DNA from: Caprimulgus europaeus
Taxonomy: Eukaryota > Chordata > Aves > Caprimulgiformes > Caprimulgidae
Reading direction: 5' to 3'
Assembly (NCBI GenBank): GCA_907165065.1
Contig: OU015523.1
Location: 43,389,702-43,453,701 of the forward strand
DNA: 64,000 nucleotides
The notes beneath the pieces are model-generated. The model made no database searches. It was not told the DNA's origin and saw only the letters and a program-made list of their open reading frames with translations. A program made the translations under genes and the position numbers. Positions 1 to 12,200 of the stretch are shown one piece after another. The stretch's first letter is position 1. Each line of letters starts with the position of its first letter.

Positions 1-3000
1 CAAATAAAAAAGATAAAAAAAATTTCCTAAGGCAGTGTGGCATGCCTGGGTTTGTCAGCTACGGCGAGAGCGCTGAAGGGTCTTCCCCTGCCCTGCCAGG
101 GAGAGCACTGCTGCTTTTTCACCTACACAGTAAATCAGTCATAGTTTGGAGAATACTCCAGTCTGAATAAATGAGCCTTGATCATTTATTTGGAATAAAC
201 TTCAAATATGTAATTATATTGTAAGTAAAATAAGCCTAATTTTGAAAAAACGCCAGTCATATGAAACAAAAGTATTTTCTCATGCTGCTAAGGTGGCTGT
301 GTGGCAAATGGCACAAGAAAGGCCTTTCCTTTTGTCTCAAGGGAAAATAAGACAATACTGCAGTGTTTATCCACACATTGTTACTGTGATTTTACATATT
401 TTAAGTATGGGTTTCTAATTTCCCTTCCCTCAGGAGGGTGGTATCAAGTAATAATCTGGTTCAGCTGGACAGACAGAGACTTGCCAGGATGAGGTGGAAG
501 GAGGTGCTTGTGATGGGATAGCCTGATAGTGTGCTTGTTGCCAGCTGAAGAGAAACTTTTGCCATTGGCATTGGATCTGCTTTGGGAAGTGCTTTCCTTC
601 TCCCATCGCTGGTGACTCAACTGCTCTCGCTGGTCACTTTCCTTCCCTCATTTGTGTTGAATACATCACCTGTGTGTATGTGTGTGTACAGACCCACTCT
701 GTGTCAGGGGGAAAAAGACCTCAGGGAGAGGACTGGGAACACACTGTTGGGACTCTCAAAATCCTAATAAAAAGTGAGGCAATTCTGAATTCCAAAATAA
801 GTGGTGGATGGACTGGTTCTCCTTTCCCTGTCCTAAAAGGAAAGAAGGACTGGGGCTTTTATCCTTAGTTTCTTGACCTTCAGTACTGTGCTTCAGCCAC
901 AGGGCATCTTTTCCCCATATGCTTAATGGTCTATTAATAGATGTAAGTATTTCCATTATGTTTCCTGGGTTTAGTAGTGCTAAGTGCTGTGGTTATAAGT
1001 AAACACAGCAATTTTCAACAGTCATAGGAAGTGGTTTAATGGTGCAGTGAAAGAAGCGGGTAACGTTCCTTTGGCATAAATGGGTTTTTGATGAGGTTCT
1101 GGATGAGAATGCTGGATTGTGCAGCGTTGTGGTCCAGGATGTGTTTCATGGCTCTTTGAGGCCAGGTTATGGCACTGAATGAAAATGAGTAATGCATAGA
1201 GGAGAGATTGTTTAGAGAAAGTATTTTGGAGAAAGGTTGGATTTTTGTGGCATTATCAAGTTAAAGAACTGAAAGAAAATCTGAAACAAATAACTGCACA
1301 GATTGAGACATTTACAGGTAATAGGAAGAGCTTGTTTTTCGTAATACTTTTTATAATCTAAGAGTAGTTTTGCATATCCCCCCCCTTTCAGTGTTTTCCC
1401 TGTTCTGAGTTGATTGGGGTTTTTTTTCCTCTTAGATTTTGTAGTCTCTGTTCTTATACCATAGTCCGTGCCTGTATCCAGTCTTCCTTTAAGTCTCATA
1501 CTGCCAAAGGGTTTCTTAAAAAGAATAGGTGGCCTGTTTTTGAATCTTAATATATTTAATCTGTGATGAAGTTGCTCAAATGATGTGTGAATGGAACTGA
1601 AAGTCATGTTACACAGTACAAGCACATCCACTTTCAAATCCAATTTTTGTCATGACTGGTCTATTTGTAATGCTGAAGACAAACTGAAGACTGTAAAAGA
1701 AGTCTTCATGCAACCAAGGTTCCTTGTGATGAATGCTCCCTAAAGCATAGTGACAAGTTTACAGGCCATGTAGCACCTCGGAAGGTCTTTAAAGTAGCAC
1801 AGTAATGCTCCTGGAAGGCCACTGAATTCCCTGTTGATGTAAAACCCCTGCAATGCATAGATCTTCTGTTCCCTACTTGCTGATAACGGTGCACTTGTGT
1901 TCTTGATAAATTGGCATCCTCCTATGTTAACTCTTGAATTTTATAAGGTGGCTTTTCATTTTTCTCTCTAGTGATGTTTTCTTCCTTCTCCATTCTCATC
2001 CACTCGCTCCTGCCAGCAAGGCTGTGAGGTTGGCCACCTCTGTCAGCAACACTATCTCCTTCACTGCTCTGTCTTCCCTGGTGGCCTGAAGAAGGAATTG
2101 AGGGTCAGGTGTAAGATCACAGCAAGCATGCAGTATGCTTCCTAGTGTCCCACAGATTACATATTTATGACAAAACATGTATCCAGAAGACTTGGATACA
2201 TCTTCCAGGATAAGTATATACATATTATAATATACATATTTCCATTACATAACATATTCCCATGCTCTAGCCTGCTCCTTGCTCCAGCTTCATAATTGCA
2301 CTCAATGCACTGATTTGTTCTTGTGCTCCAGCAGAGCTCACCCTGCTCCATCCAGCCTTGGGAGCGAAGGGAGAGAAAAGCGTGAGGCCAGGGAAGAGGG
2401 TGGGCCCATCAGTTGAGCTCTGGCAGGAATTGACCTCTCCCCAGCCCACCTGCCTCCTGCCCAGGAGCCCAGAGGGCTAAAGCAGCTCTTAAATTTTTCT
2501 TGTAGCAGCTGCAGGGCAGGCAAGGAGACCAGGAAGAGGAAAAAGGTGGAAAGGAAAAGAAAATTCGTTCCATGTTATTCAACCTCTGCTTCAGGCATTA
2601 CTTTCAGAAATGGAGAATCACCATATCAAAGAGCTCTTTGAAAATCAAAGGTAACAAAAAACAAATAGGATGAGGAATGTTCTTAATCTTCACAGCAGCT
2701 ATTTGTTAGCACCTGTTGCAGTATGATATACTTCCTTAAGTTATAAATTCAGAGAAGTAGAGGGGCAGAAGTCCTCAAGATGGCTTTTCCATGGCTCTTT
2801 TGAAATGGGAAATGAATCCAGATATCTCCTGGTGATGCCCACATCTTGAGAAACTCAGATCAAAACTCCTATGGTATGAGGTAGCACTTGGAAGATGTAA
2901 TTTTTTTATTCTGACCTTCAGTCCCAATGGCTCAGAACTGCTGGAGCTGACTGAGAAGCAGCATTTCAAGCTGATTATATTGTACAGTCTTTCATAGAGT

Positions 3001-6000
3001 TGGACAGCTGAAAAGTCCTAAGGAAAAAAAACCCAAACCAAACTTAAAAGGAATATGGAATAACTGTTTAGCAGCTAAAAGCTAGCTTCAACTCCTACTA
3101 GATTTGAATGCATTCAGACCTTCCTTTTTGTTTCCAGGTATGTAATCTAGTCCATTACTTCATGCCTTGTCAGAATAAACCAAATTCTTTGTTCTTAGGT
3201 GTCATTCTGTAAAAAGATGGTTTTAGCATTGTCTGGCAGATGCTGAGTACTCTTTTTAGGGAACAGTGAAATAAATAAGCTCTACATACAAACAAATATG
3301 TATATTTGAGTGACAGCCATTAAGCATACAGTTTGGGGTCTTTGGGAATTGAATTTTATGTGGTTTACACAAATTTATAAGGGCTGATGTGTCCACTAGC
3401 TAGCACTGCTTTGATAACATGGTCCAGGATTTAGCTCCTAGTTCTGGATTTGCCCAAGCACATTAATTATACTGAAGTAATCTGCCCCTGAGTCTTGTAA
3501 TGTTTCATCAGGCGCAAGAATCTCTTCACCTTCTGGTGGTAGCTGACTTTCTCCTTTTGGTTCAGAAATGTTCAATGCATCAGTAAAAAGGTACTAAAAG
3601 CAAAACCAAAAATATTTCTGTCTTACAGTTATATAGTCCTCTTGCCTATGCTCAGAAGCAATACTAAAATGTTTGCTTGCTTATTTGGGAGAACTTAATT
3701 TCAAATACTATTTGTGTTCTCATGTAAAAAGTTTGGATGCTGAATTTTCTACTGATATTTTTCTTTGTTGATAGCATTAATCCTTCTTGGTGAGATAGAG
3801 AAGGTGGGTAGAGTTGGCTGTTTGTGACAGTATACCTGTAATTTTCTTTATCCTGTTGCCTGCTATCCCAGGTGAATCCATTCATCTAGCTGCTGTCAGT
3901 TCAGGCTTAGAGGAAGGCCACCCTTCTTGTGTGTGAGTAGACCTGCTCTTTCTTCTTCTAAGCTTTTTTCTTACATGCATGAGAGGGGATGTGGCTTTTG
4001 CTGCAACTCTGACTCCTCCTCTTCCCTTCCAAAATATTTACCGCCTTCTGTTACTTAAGCCAACTCAGCCTACTCATCCCTCTCCTCTTTTCCCTTGCTG
4101 TGGGTAGGCAGGTTTTTCAAGCCCCGACTCTGTCTTTTTGATTTGTATCTACGTGTGAAAACAAATTCTGTAGGAGTGCAGGATTCCTGTGGAAGTGCTG
4201 ACTTTGAGCCTGGGTGCGTGGTGATGCGGGGTTCTGTGTTCAGCACAACTGCTTTCTATGGTCACTATCAAACAAAAGCCTTTTCTTGTACAGGTGTGTC
4301 CTGAACTTTGATCGGACCACAGTTAGCCTGTGTCTAATCAGTCCTGGCAAGGTGCTCCGTAGTCAGCTGCCTTCTGCTAAGAATGCTACATCTGGTGAAC
4401 ATAGCTTTCCAGTGAGGCAAAGTTTGTGGACAAATAACCTCTGTTTATTAGACCAGCTAATTGTAGTCCAAACAAGCAAGCTTTCTTGCCCATTGATCTG
4501 GAGAAGGAACAACTGTATCCTGGTTCATGATGCATGGAAGTGGAGAGGAGGAAAGAACAGGAGAAGTGTATACAGGAGCCTTGAGGCCCCTTTGGCAGCA
4601 TTAGGTTCCTGCTCTTGCAGAAGCATGGGATGTTGTGACCCAGCACCTCTGATCTTTTACTTTGCTGTTGGTGTGCTGCAGTATGGCAGCTGCTGTCCAG
4701 GGTGGTTCTGTTAAATTGGTGCGGTTTCTAGATAAGCCAAGAGGGAGAGAATAAAAGTTCCAATGTCTGATTTACTTTGAAAAGTGTTCCAGTAAAGCTC
4801 CCGAATTTGCAGGGTGAATGTTGCTATTGCATTTCAAGAAGTATGGACTAGGTGAAGTTAAGACAAATGTCTTGGGATATAGAACAAAGTGTGGAATAAG
4901 CAACTGCTGCTGTTCTAGTGTTACCATTGATGGGCTTTGGGTTTTTGTGCTTATGTCCAAAACTGCTGCAGTTCTTGTTCATTTTACTAACTCAGGTTGC
5001 TGCATTAGGAAAGGTTTATTAACTAAAGTTGTAATGGTGGAATTCCAGATTAGCAAAGGAAAGTAAAACTAGTGTTAAAAAAAAAGAGAAGAAACTTAAA
5101 AAAAAAAAAAACAAAAAACCCAAACAAACCCAACTTCTTGACATCTTTCTTGTCAATATGTTTTGATCCAGGATGCATGCCTCTGTGATTTTTTTAAAAA
5201 GTAACTAAACAAAGAGAGAATCATTAACATGTAGCATTGTTATATGTAGTTTTCAGATTTCTTGTTGTAAATGCTGCATATTTTTTAATGCACTGTTTCG
5301 CAGTAATTGCTAAATATTTATCAATTTCTAAATCCAGTAAGTACGTTTAAGTTGGCAAGGCTCTTGTTTTATATGCTGCAGTTGATTTGTTACCTAGGTT
5401 TCTCACCTGTCTGCAGTGTATAGTGAATGAAGACATAAATGACACTGCTGGTTAGCTTCCATGAAAAATGTGATATGGTCTCCACTTTCTTTTCTGTGAG
5501 AGCTTCTTTTGTCAAGGAAAAATGTCAGATGCAAGCTTGTTGGCTTTTTAGAAGTAAAAATGTCAGCCATAACACAGCAAGTGTTGGATTTTTTTGTTCT
5601 GAATGTGCTGAGATTTATGGCACCAGACTGTGGGCACATCTGGAGCTAAGCTGCAGCAGGCGAGCATATTGCTGTGGCTCTTTTTGCATGGGCTCTGCAC
5701 ATAGCGACTCTGCTGGTAAAGGCTTCTACCATTTCTTTAGTAGAAAGGAATTTAACAGTGTCAAGTGTATTGTATCACTGAAGCAATGGCAGCTTTGCTG
5801 TTTTTCTGTAAGATTTTTATGGAGGATTTTAGGATTAGGAGAGAGTAGAAGAGATCCTGCTGCCACCTACAGCATCACTAAATATCAGATCTATTCCTAG
5901 CAAATGTGTGCTGGCCTTCAGTGTTTCAGGATTTTAAGTTACTGAGATAGTTAGGGATGTGTAGTAGTTACCTGAAAAAACACCTTTTCTCTTGCTTAGC

Positions 6001-8507
6001 TGAGCTGTGCTCCTCATCGGGAGCTGTAACTGCAAACCACTGTCAGAGCCTTACATGCCCAACAGTAACTTTTTCCAGCACATTTGAAGGGAAGGAAATA
6101 TATGAGGCCATGTATAACTGCTTAGTTTCAGATTTAAGAGCTTTCAAAATCCTGATAAAACTATTCTTGATATTTAGCCTTGGTTTATTCATCTTCATGA
6201 AGAGTTCAGGACAGTGTCAATAAAGGGGGAGGTGGAAATAAGGTCTTGGTTTGAGTGTTGTGTAAAATATCCTTAAGTTTTTTACCTTCAAAAATAGTAT
6301 ATATTAATCTCCTACACAGGTTGCCTGCTAAGTATAGAGAGAAGTAGCAGCTTCTAACACTTTGCTTGTAGCATGAGGGCACGTGCTTTTTAAAATGGTT
6401 GACAGAACAGCAAATTGGAGACAGAAGGAGTGAGATTTTTTTGTGTACAGCACAGACATGTGTAGGAGATGGAAAGTTAATCCAAGTGGATAAAGTAAGC
6501 TGTTGAGAACGGTGGAGATTTCCCTTACTACTTCCATGGCTTATCTTTTAAAATAGAGCTAGTCCAAAGGTATGTAGTAGTTTTGTTTGACTGACAGGGT
6601 AAGAGCAGTAGACAAATGTGTGTGGGGAGGTTTGCAAAAGCATTTGAAACTGTGTCCTCATACAGGTGTATGGAGGCAGGGGGCAGCCTACAGAGGGGTG
6701 TATGTTGACAGGGGTAGTGCAAACAGTCCCATTTCTTCTGGGAAGAGCTGGAAGTAATGGGTATGAAACTGTACTTTATTTTTCTAGAAGGAAGGTAAAG
6801 CTGAAGGTAGTTGCCTCCCTTCAGGTGAGGGAGGTGATAAGGGAAGAAACTTTAGCCACAACATCTTGGGCTTGATTTCCGGGAGATGAGAAGGTGGGGT
6901 GTCTACAGTTCAAAGCTGGAATACTGAGCATCCATGTCTTGTGGAGACAGGATAAACAGTGCAGAGGCAGCATGGGGTTAACCTCAACTTACTGCAATTG
7001 TGGAACGCTTTCAGTTTCAACAACCTTCTTGATATTTGAAATATTTCATGCAAAATGATAGTGGTGTTATTTTTATGCCTGTGTTAACTCTATACCAGAA
7101 GTCTTAAATGATGACCAGTGTGAACCACAGTTGAGGTAGTGTGCACAGCACTGACAGCTTTGATGTCAGTAGTAAGGAGGGAATCTGTTCTCTCTCAATT
7201 TCTGTAGGAGCTCTTAGGTTCTTCTGAAAACAAACAACATCTCTGCTTCAGATATACGTGGGCAAGTTCTGGTGAATTACTCAATGAGTTTTCTGTGGAG
7301 CTGCCTGTTTGCTGAAGAACGGTGTCAGTGAGGGGCAAATGGTGGGAAGGTCTCACTGGTATCTTCTTGTGGGGGAACTACAGAAACAGGAATGCTTATT
7401 TACATGTAGCATGGTCTTTCCTGTAGCTGATGCTACCAAGACATGACTGTAGCTATGTAAATGTTACCAATAATGAGCAATTGGTATTGTTTTTCCTAAG
7501 CCTTTGAATTGTGGGGTTTTTTATACCAGCTTGAGTACTGTAAAAAATCATTATTAGTTGAAATCATTAACTCCTGACATTTGCTCTGATGTTTCCCTTT
7601 CTGCTTAGCTTACTTAGTGAGGTTTGAGTTTTGCAAGGAAGATACATTTGCAAATCAATGACTGACTTGATACACTAGAAGGATATAGAGCTCTCAAATA
7701 ACTTAAACTTCAAAAAGAGAAAAAAAAAAAAAGGGGGGGGGGCAGGGGAGGAGAAGACATTGGAAAACAGGTGGGTGTGTTGTTGTTGTGGGGTTTTTTG
7801 TTGGCTTTTTTTTTGAGACATTGACTTAAAAGCAAGAAGCTTATCATTTTAGTGTAAAAGCTCTGAAAAATTATTGAGGAATAAACACGCAGTGAGTCTG
7901 TTAACAGTTTGTAGCACATTATCTAGCATGCTTCTTGCAACAGGATTAAGAATAGGTATGTGTGTAATTACTTTTTTAAGATACTGTGATACTGTGGGTG
8001 AAGCATGAAACTAACCCGAGTTTCTCAAATTTTAATCTCGCCTCTGTGCCATTTCTGCATCTGTCCTCTCATTTCTTCAGCTGATGCAAAAGCAGCTTTT
8101 GCTGTTGTTATTAACATTATTATAATGCTTTTTAAAGGCTGATACAATGTATAGAGTAAGACAGGTATAGGTTGTTCATTTGGAGAGATTAATACAATTT
8201 CTTGCATCAGAAGCTTGTCTCCTCTGTGGTCAGAAGGATTGAATTTCTTTTATGAATAGCTATAGTTTGCATGGGAAAAATCTTGATGAAGCTATTCTTG
8301 GGCTGTACCTCTTAATTTGCTTACATCAAGTGCAAAGTGATGGCCAAAGAAGATGGTAGGAAGAGGGCATTCCTGTTTCTTGTTTTTAACATCCATGAGT
8401 GACAAAAGACCTGGTGTAAAGTCCACTGTCATTTTTTTGCAAGTTCTTTTGTTTTTGATAGATTGTGCCTCATACTGTTTAGTTAATACGAAGACAGTGT
8501 GCAGGTG
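1..8507. other. Non-coding DNA, probably MAP7D2 intron 1 or upstream intergenic
   Basis: I see no gene, RNA gene or clear repeat. ORFs here (up to 166 codons at 4214-4714 on +, and 143 codons at 1212-1643 on -) have no recognisable family, no biased codon use and no flanking splice signals that connect. Short homopolymer tracts occur at 1378-1385 (C8), 5099-5111 (A-rich) and 7720-7742. A moderately GC-rich patch at 2380-2520 is unassigned. Confidence 0.6.
7720..7742. repeat. Poly-A to poly-G tract (A13 G10)
   Basis: Thirteen A are followed directly by ten G on the + strand, with G/A-rich flanks up to about 7756. Such tracts are prone to replication slippage and sequencing error. Confidence 0.9.
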
Positions 8508-8600
8508 TGTCCTGGTTTTCAGCTGGGACAGAGCTAGGTTTCTTTTTAGTAGCTACAATAGTGCTGTGCTTTTTCTACATGGAGTGGAGAAAATTCTCCT
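8508..8600 (+). mobile_element. Short LTR-like fragment (avian ERV type), degenerate
   Basis: The stretch begins TGTCCTGGTTTTCAGCTGGG and continues with ACAGAGCTAGG, TTTTTAGTAGCT and AGTGCTGTGCTTTT. It resembles the start of a solo LTR family common in neoavian bird genomes, as I remember it (TGTCCTGGTTT..GGGATAGAGTTAA). Only about 90 bases are recognisable. No partner LTR, primer-binding site or retroviral gene is nearby, so it is an old fragment. The family name is not certain. Confidence 0.5.
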
Positions 8601-9210
8601 AGAAGCACGGACATACTTAACTCTGATGAATAGTGCATAATGTGGGAATTCTCTTCCCCTGATGAAATTGCTTTTTTTCCAGTTGTTTCTGCCATTCCTA
8701 ATGAGTTGCTCATCAAAACATATCACTGCTAATATTTCTTTTAAAGAAGGAGGTTTTGCATTCCAGACATTTGGCTAAAATTGAGCAAAACAATGCTTAA
8801 TGAAGAATTATGTTAGTTAAAGAATAAACAGGGTCCATGTATATTCTTATTCTGTGAAGAAATATCATGATAATAGAGAGCAACGTATTGATTTTCCTCA
8901 TCCTGTTACATATTTATTTATAAACATAGAGGCATAAGGGTTTTGTGTATTGATTTTTATATTTAATCAGATCTCTGCTTTTATGAAAGAATTTTTTAAA
9001 AGGTGCATCCTGCTCCTGTTAGATGATCCTGGAAAAAATCAATTTATGAGGTTGTATATCGGAACATCTACTAGATGTGTTGACTTAAAAATCTTTCATC
9101 CTGTGTGTAAACAGAAAGAAAAATGCAGTTCATTAAGGTTATTTCTTTATTTTAAATGTTTATTATTTTTCATCCTCTAACAAATTTAACTCTTGTAGTT
9201 TTCTTTATAA

Positions 9211-9252
9211 ATGTGTGTGTGTGTGTGTGTATGTGTGTGTATATATATATAA
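9211..9252. repeat. (TG)n(TA)n microsatellite
   Basis: About fourteen TG units broken by one TATG step are followed by six TA units. This is a standard dinucleotide microsatellite. Confidence 0.92.
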
Positions 9253-12200
9253 AAGAATTCTTTGGAAGTGTCCTGTATATATGTGTACTTCCCATAAAAT
9301 TCTTTCACATGTAGTCACAGGAAGAAAATAGCATACATCCCTTTGGTGCAGTGGGATTTATTGTCATGATGGGGGAGGAAAGGATAATGGGATTAAGATG
9401 AAATTAAGGTCGAGCATTTTATGTTAGTATTATGGCACTGCTGCTGTTTCCTAGTGACCTTTTTTAAGCATCGCTCTTGCTGTGCTTTCCTTAAACTGCG
9501 AAACTCTGAGCTCTCGCTGGGTTTCTTTCTTATTCTGGAGGTTAACAGGGCGTGAGCGCTGTCTATTTCATGCTGCTCTGAGCATTCAGCTTGAGCAAGT
9601 GCTGAACCTGAAAGTATATATTGGAAAGCTGGTACTATTACTGTGTTAATTTGTTGAAAATAGACTCTTTCCTGGGAGGCGGTACCTGCTAATGAGCATT
9701 TACACAGGTTTGTCACAGGCAAAGATGTTGTCAAGTGCAGATTTGTCAGTGTTATATCAAAAACTAGGTTCTCTTCATCTATTTCAGGCATTCTGCTTCT
9801 TAAATGTTTCAGTTTTGATGAAATGGAACTGCAAAATATGAGCTTTAGATAGTCTAACCTGTTAGGAACCTTGATTTTAGTGTGTTCTTTTGAACACACA
9901 AGCCTTTGATCCTTAGCTGGAATTCATCATTAAATGTCCCTTCCCTGAAGGGATCTGTGTTCTGCTGCCTAGTGTTCCTCCTTTGTCCTCAGTGTAGGTT
10001 TGAGACTTTTTCCCCCACATGTCCCCAAATGTTTAAATAAAAACTGCTTGCATTGCTATTACATCTGCAGTGTCATTTTTCAGGCAAATGAAGACAGGTG
10101 GTATTTTGAAAATACCTGTAGGGGATCATCCTGTTCCCTTTGTGCACCCTAATTCCTCCCTGGCAGGAGAGTGCACAAATTGCATTACTGTGCACAATTA
10201 GATGCTCTGCAGGAATTCGTCTGACATCTGTCTGCGCTGGTCGTTTTGGGCTCCCTTTGGGTAGAAAAGGCACTTCTAAATTCCTCCATCAGGAGACAGT
10301 AACGAGTCCTAGAAGTACCCCTCGCTTCTAGCTCAGCCCTGGGTGTCTATTTACTCGGGCAGCTGAAGTTAGGATGAATCTTGCCCTCCCTGGTACATTG
10401 GAGATGCTGTAGCTATCTTAACGGAGCGCTCTGTATCTGAGGAAACAATTTGTGAGCCACCATCCACTCTTCGTGAGATGCTGACAGCTGAAGCAGCCAC
10501 TTTAGTCCTCACTGGTCAGGCTTTTGGGCTGGAGGGGCACAGGAGGGCTGGTCACGGCCCCTCCCACGCACTGGGCTGAACCTGCTGCCACTGTGCCTGT
10601 GGGCAGGAGGCTGGGTGCTGGTTACAAGTCGGGTTTATGGCTCATGCTACAAAGGTTAAGTGCCAGTCTGCTCTGACATTTTCCCCTCTGCAGGAGTGTG
10701 TTGCTACTGGCTAGCGATTTGTGGAGTCTCCACTCAGCCATGGCCTTCCTTGGAAACCTTTCACTAACTCACAAAGATGTAGTCAGTGAGACTTCTTCAG
10801 TGGCAGCAGTTTGTTTTGAGCTGCCGTCTTCCTCAGTACCCTGATAGCTTTCCCTGGTGTGTGGCTTCAGATGCCCCATTCAGGCAGGCACAGGCAGCTC
10901 GTGATCTGTGTGACGTGTGCCACAGGCAGCATACAGCCAGGAGGCTGTTGGTTCAGCACCAGCGAGTTGATTGCCTGGCAATCACTTCATTTAAATCACT
11001 TCTTCATTGAAGGCAGCAGGCACATTTCATAGAACACTTTTAATAAATGCATTGATATGTCCTGAAAAAATTTATGGCATGTACTTACTTCTCTGGTTCT
11101 GAAATAGAAGCTTGTTTTAATCATCAATAGCATTACTGCTCCATGTTATGTCACTATAACCTTTAACCGCTGTGGTTACAACACGTGCTACTTAAGCAAA
11201 TAGTGTTTGTGGTGTTTTAGCTTTTGGCAATATAGTAATTGGAAATGTGGGATGGGTGTTATCATGAGAGTTGCCTGTCCCTGTTCTAGAAAGGTCTGTG
11301 AAAGGTAAACACATAAACATGGATTCCTGTGAAGCCTGTCATTCAGCAAAGCATTAGGGACTAGGTTTGGAAAAAAAACCCAAAAAATCCTAAAAATTGT
11401 CAAGTTTCAGGCTTTTGCTTTGAGTTTTGTTTTGATTATACAACTTGTTAATCCACGTATTTTTATTGTTAAATTGCGGGTAGTCATGAGAAGAGCTTGG
11501 CGAAAAGAATATGCTGCTGGATTAGTAGGTGATATAGGTATGTTTAATGAAGACTAAAACTTAACGTACTATATTAATTCTGCTTATTGGACTTGGATAT
11601 TTGGTACATGTTTCCATTGCTTATTATGTGTTTACTGGTGAATGTAAGCTTATTTTCCTCTTAAAACTAGAGGGCCACATACTTTACAGGCTGCAGAGCC
11701 CCCTGCTTTGGAGATGAAGCCATAACTGAAAGAGTAGAGAGTAGATTTCTCACTTTGGAAAAGAATCGAGATGGGGGGGGACACTGGGTAGGGTCCCAGA
11801 CAGGAAGGAGCGGTGGATGGAGGCTTTCAGATAAGTTTGTTGTTTTGTTTGTTTTTTTTTTTTTAACGTCAGGTCTGTAAAACCATATCCCTTCAGTGCT
11901 GCACAGGGAGCTCTCTGCCTGTAAACATTCTCCAACCATACAGACCCTGTGTTGGCTTGTCTCAGGAATAACCATTCTTGCCTCTCATAAGACAGTTTTC
12001 AGCTTCAAGGAGTCTCTGCATGATGCAGAGAGTGCACCCCTTTTCACCCCTTCTCCTGCATCCTGCTTTCATGAGAAGCTGTAGAGTTTGCTCTACTAAC
12101 ACTCCAAAACTGCTTGGATAAATGAAACCTCTTTTCCTGCATCATTTGCCCAAATGCAGGTAGTATTTAATCTTTGATCAATTTTTCTGCCATGGCCACC

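Noticed and set aside
1212-1643. 143-codon basic ORF on the - strand
   Set aside because: It has no recognisable motif, and poly-A/T derived Lys/Phe runs inflate its basic look.
4214-4714. 166-codon Cys-rich ORF on the + strand
   Set aside because: The Cys and Trp residues come from TGC/TGT/TGG-rich DNA. There is no signal peptide, spacing pattern or splice site that would support a secreted protein.
9393-9899. 168-codon ORF on the - strand
   Set aside because: It matches no family I know and has no domain or composition bias. Several ORFs of 140-170 codons occur on both strands in this 64 kb, so chance explains it.
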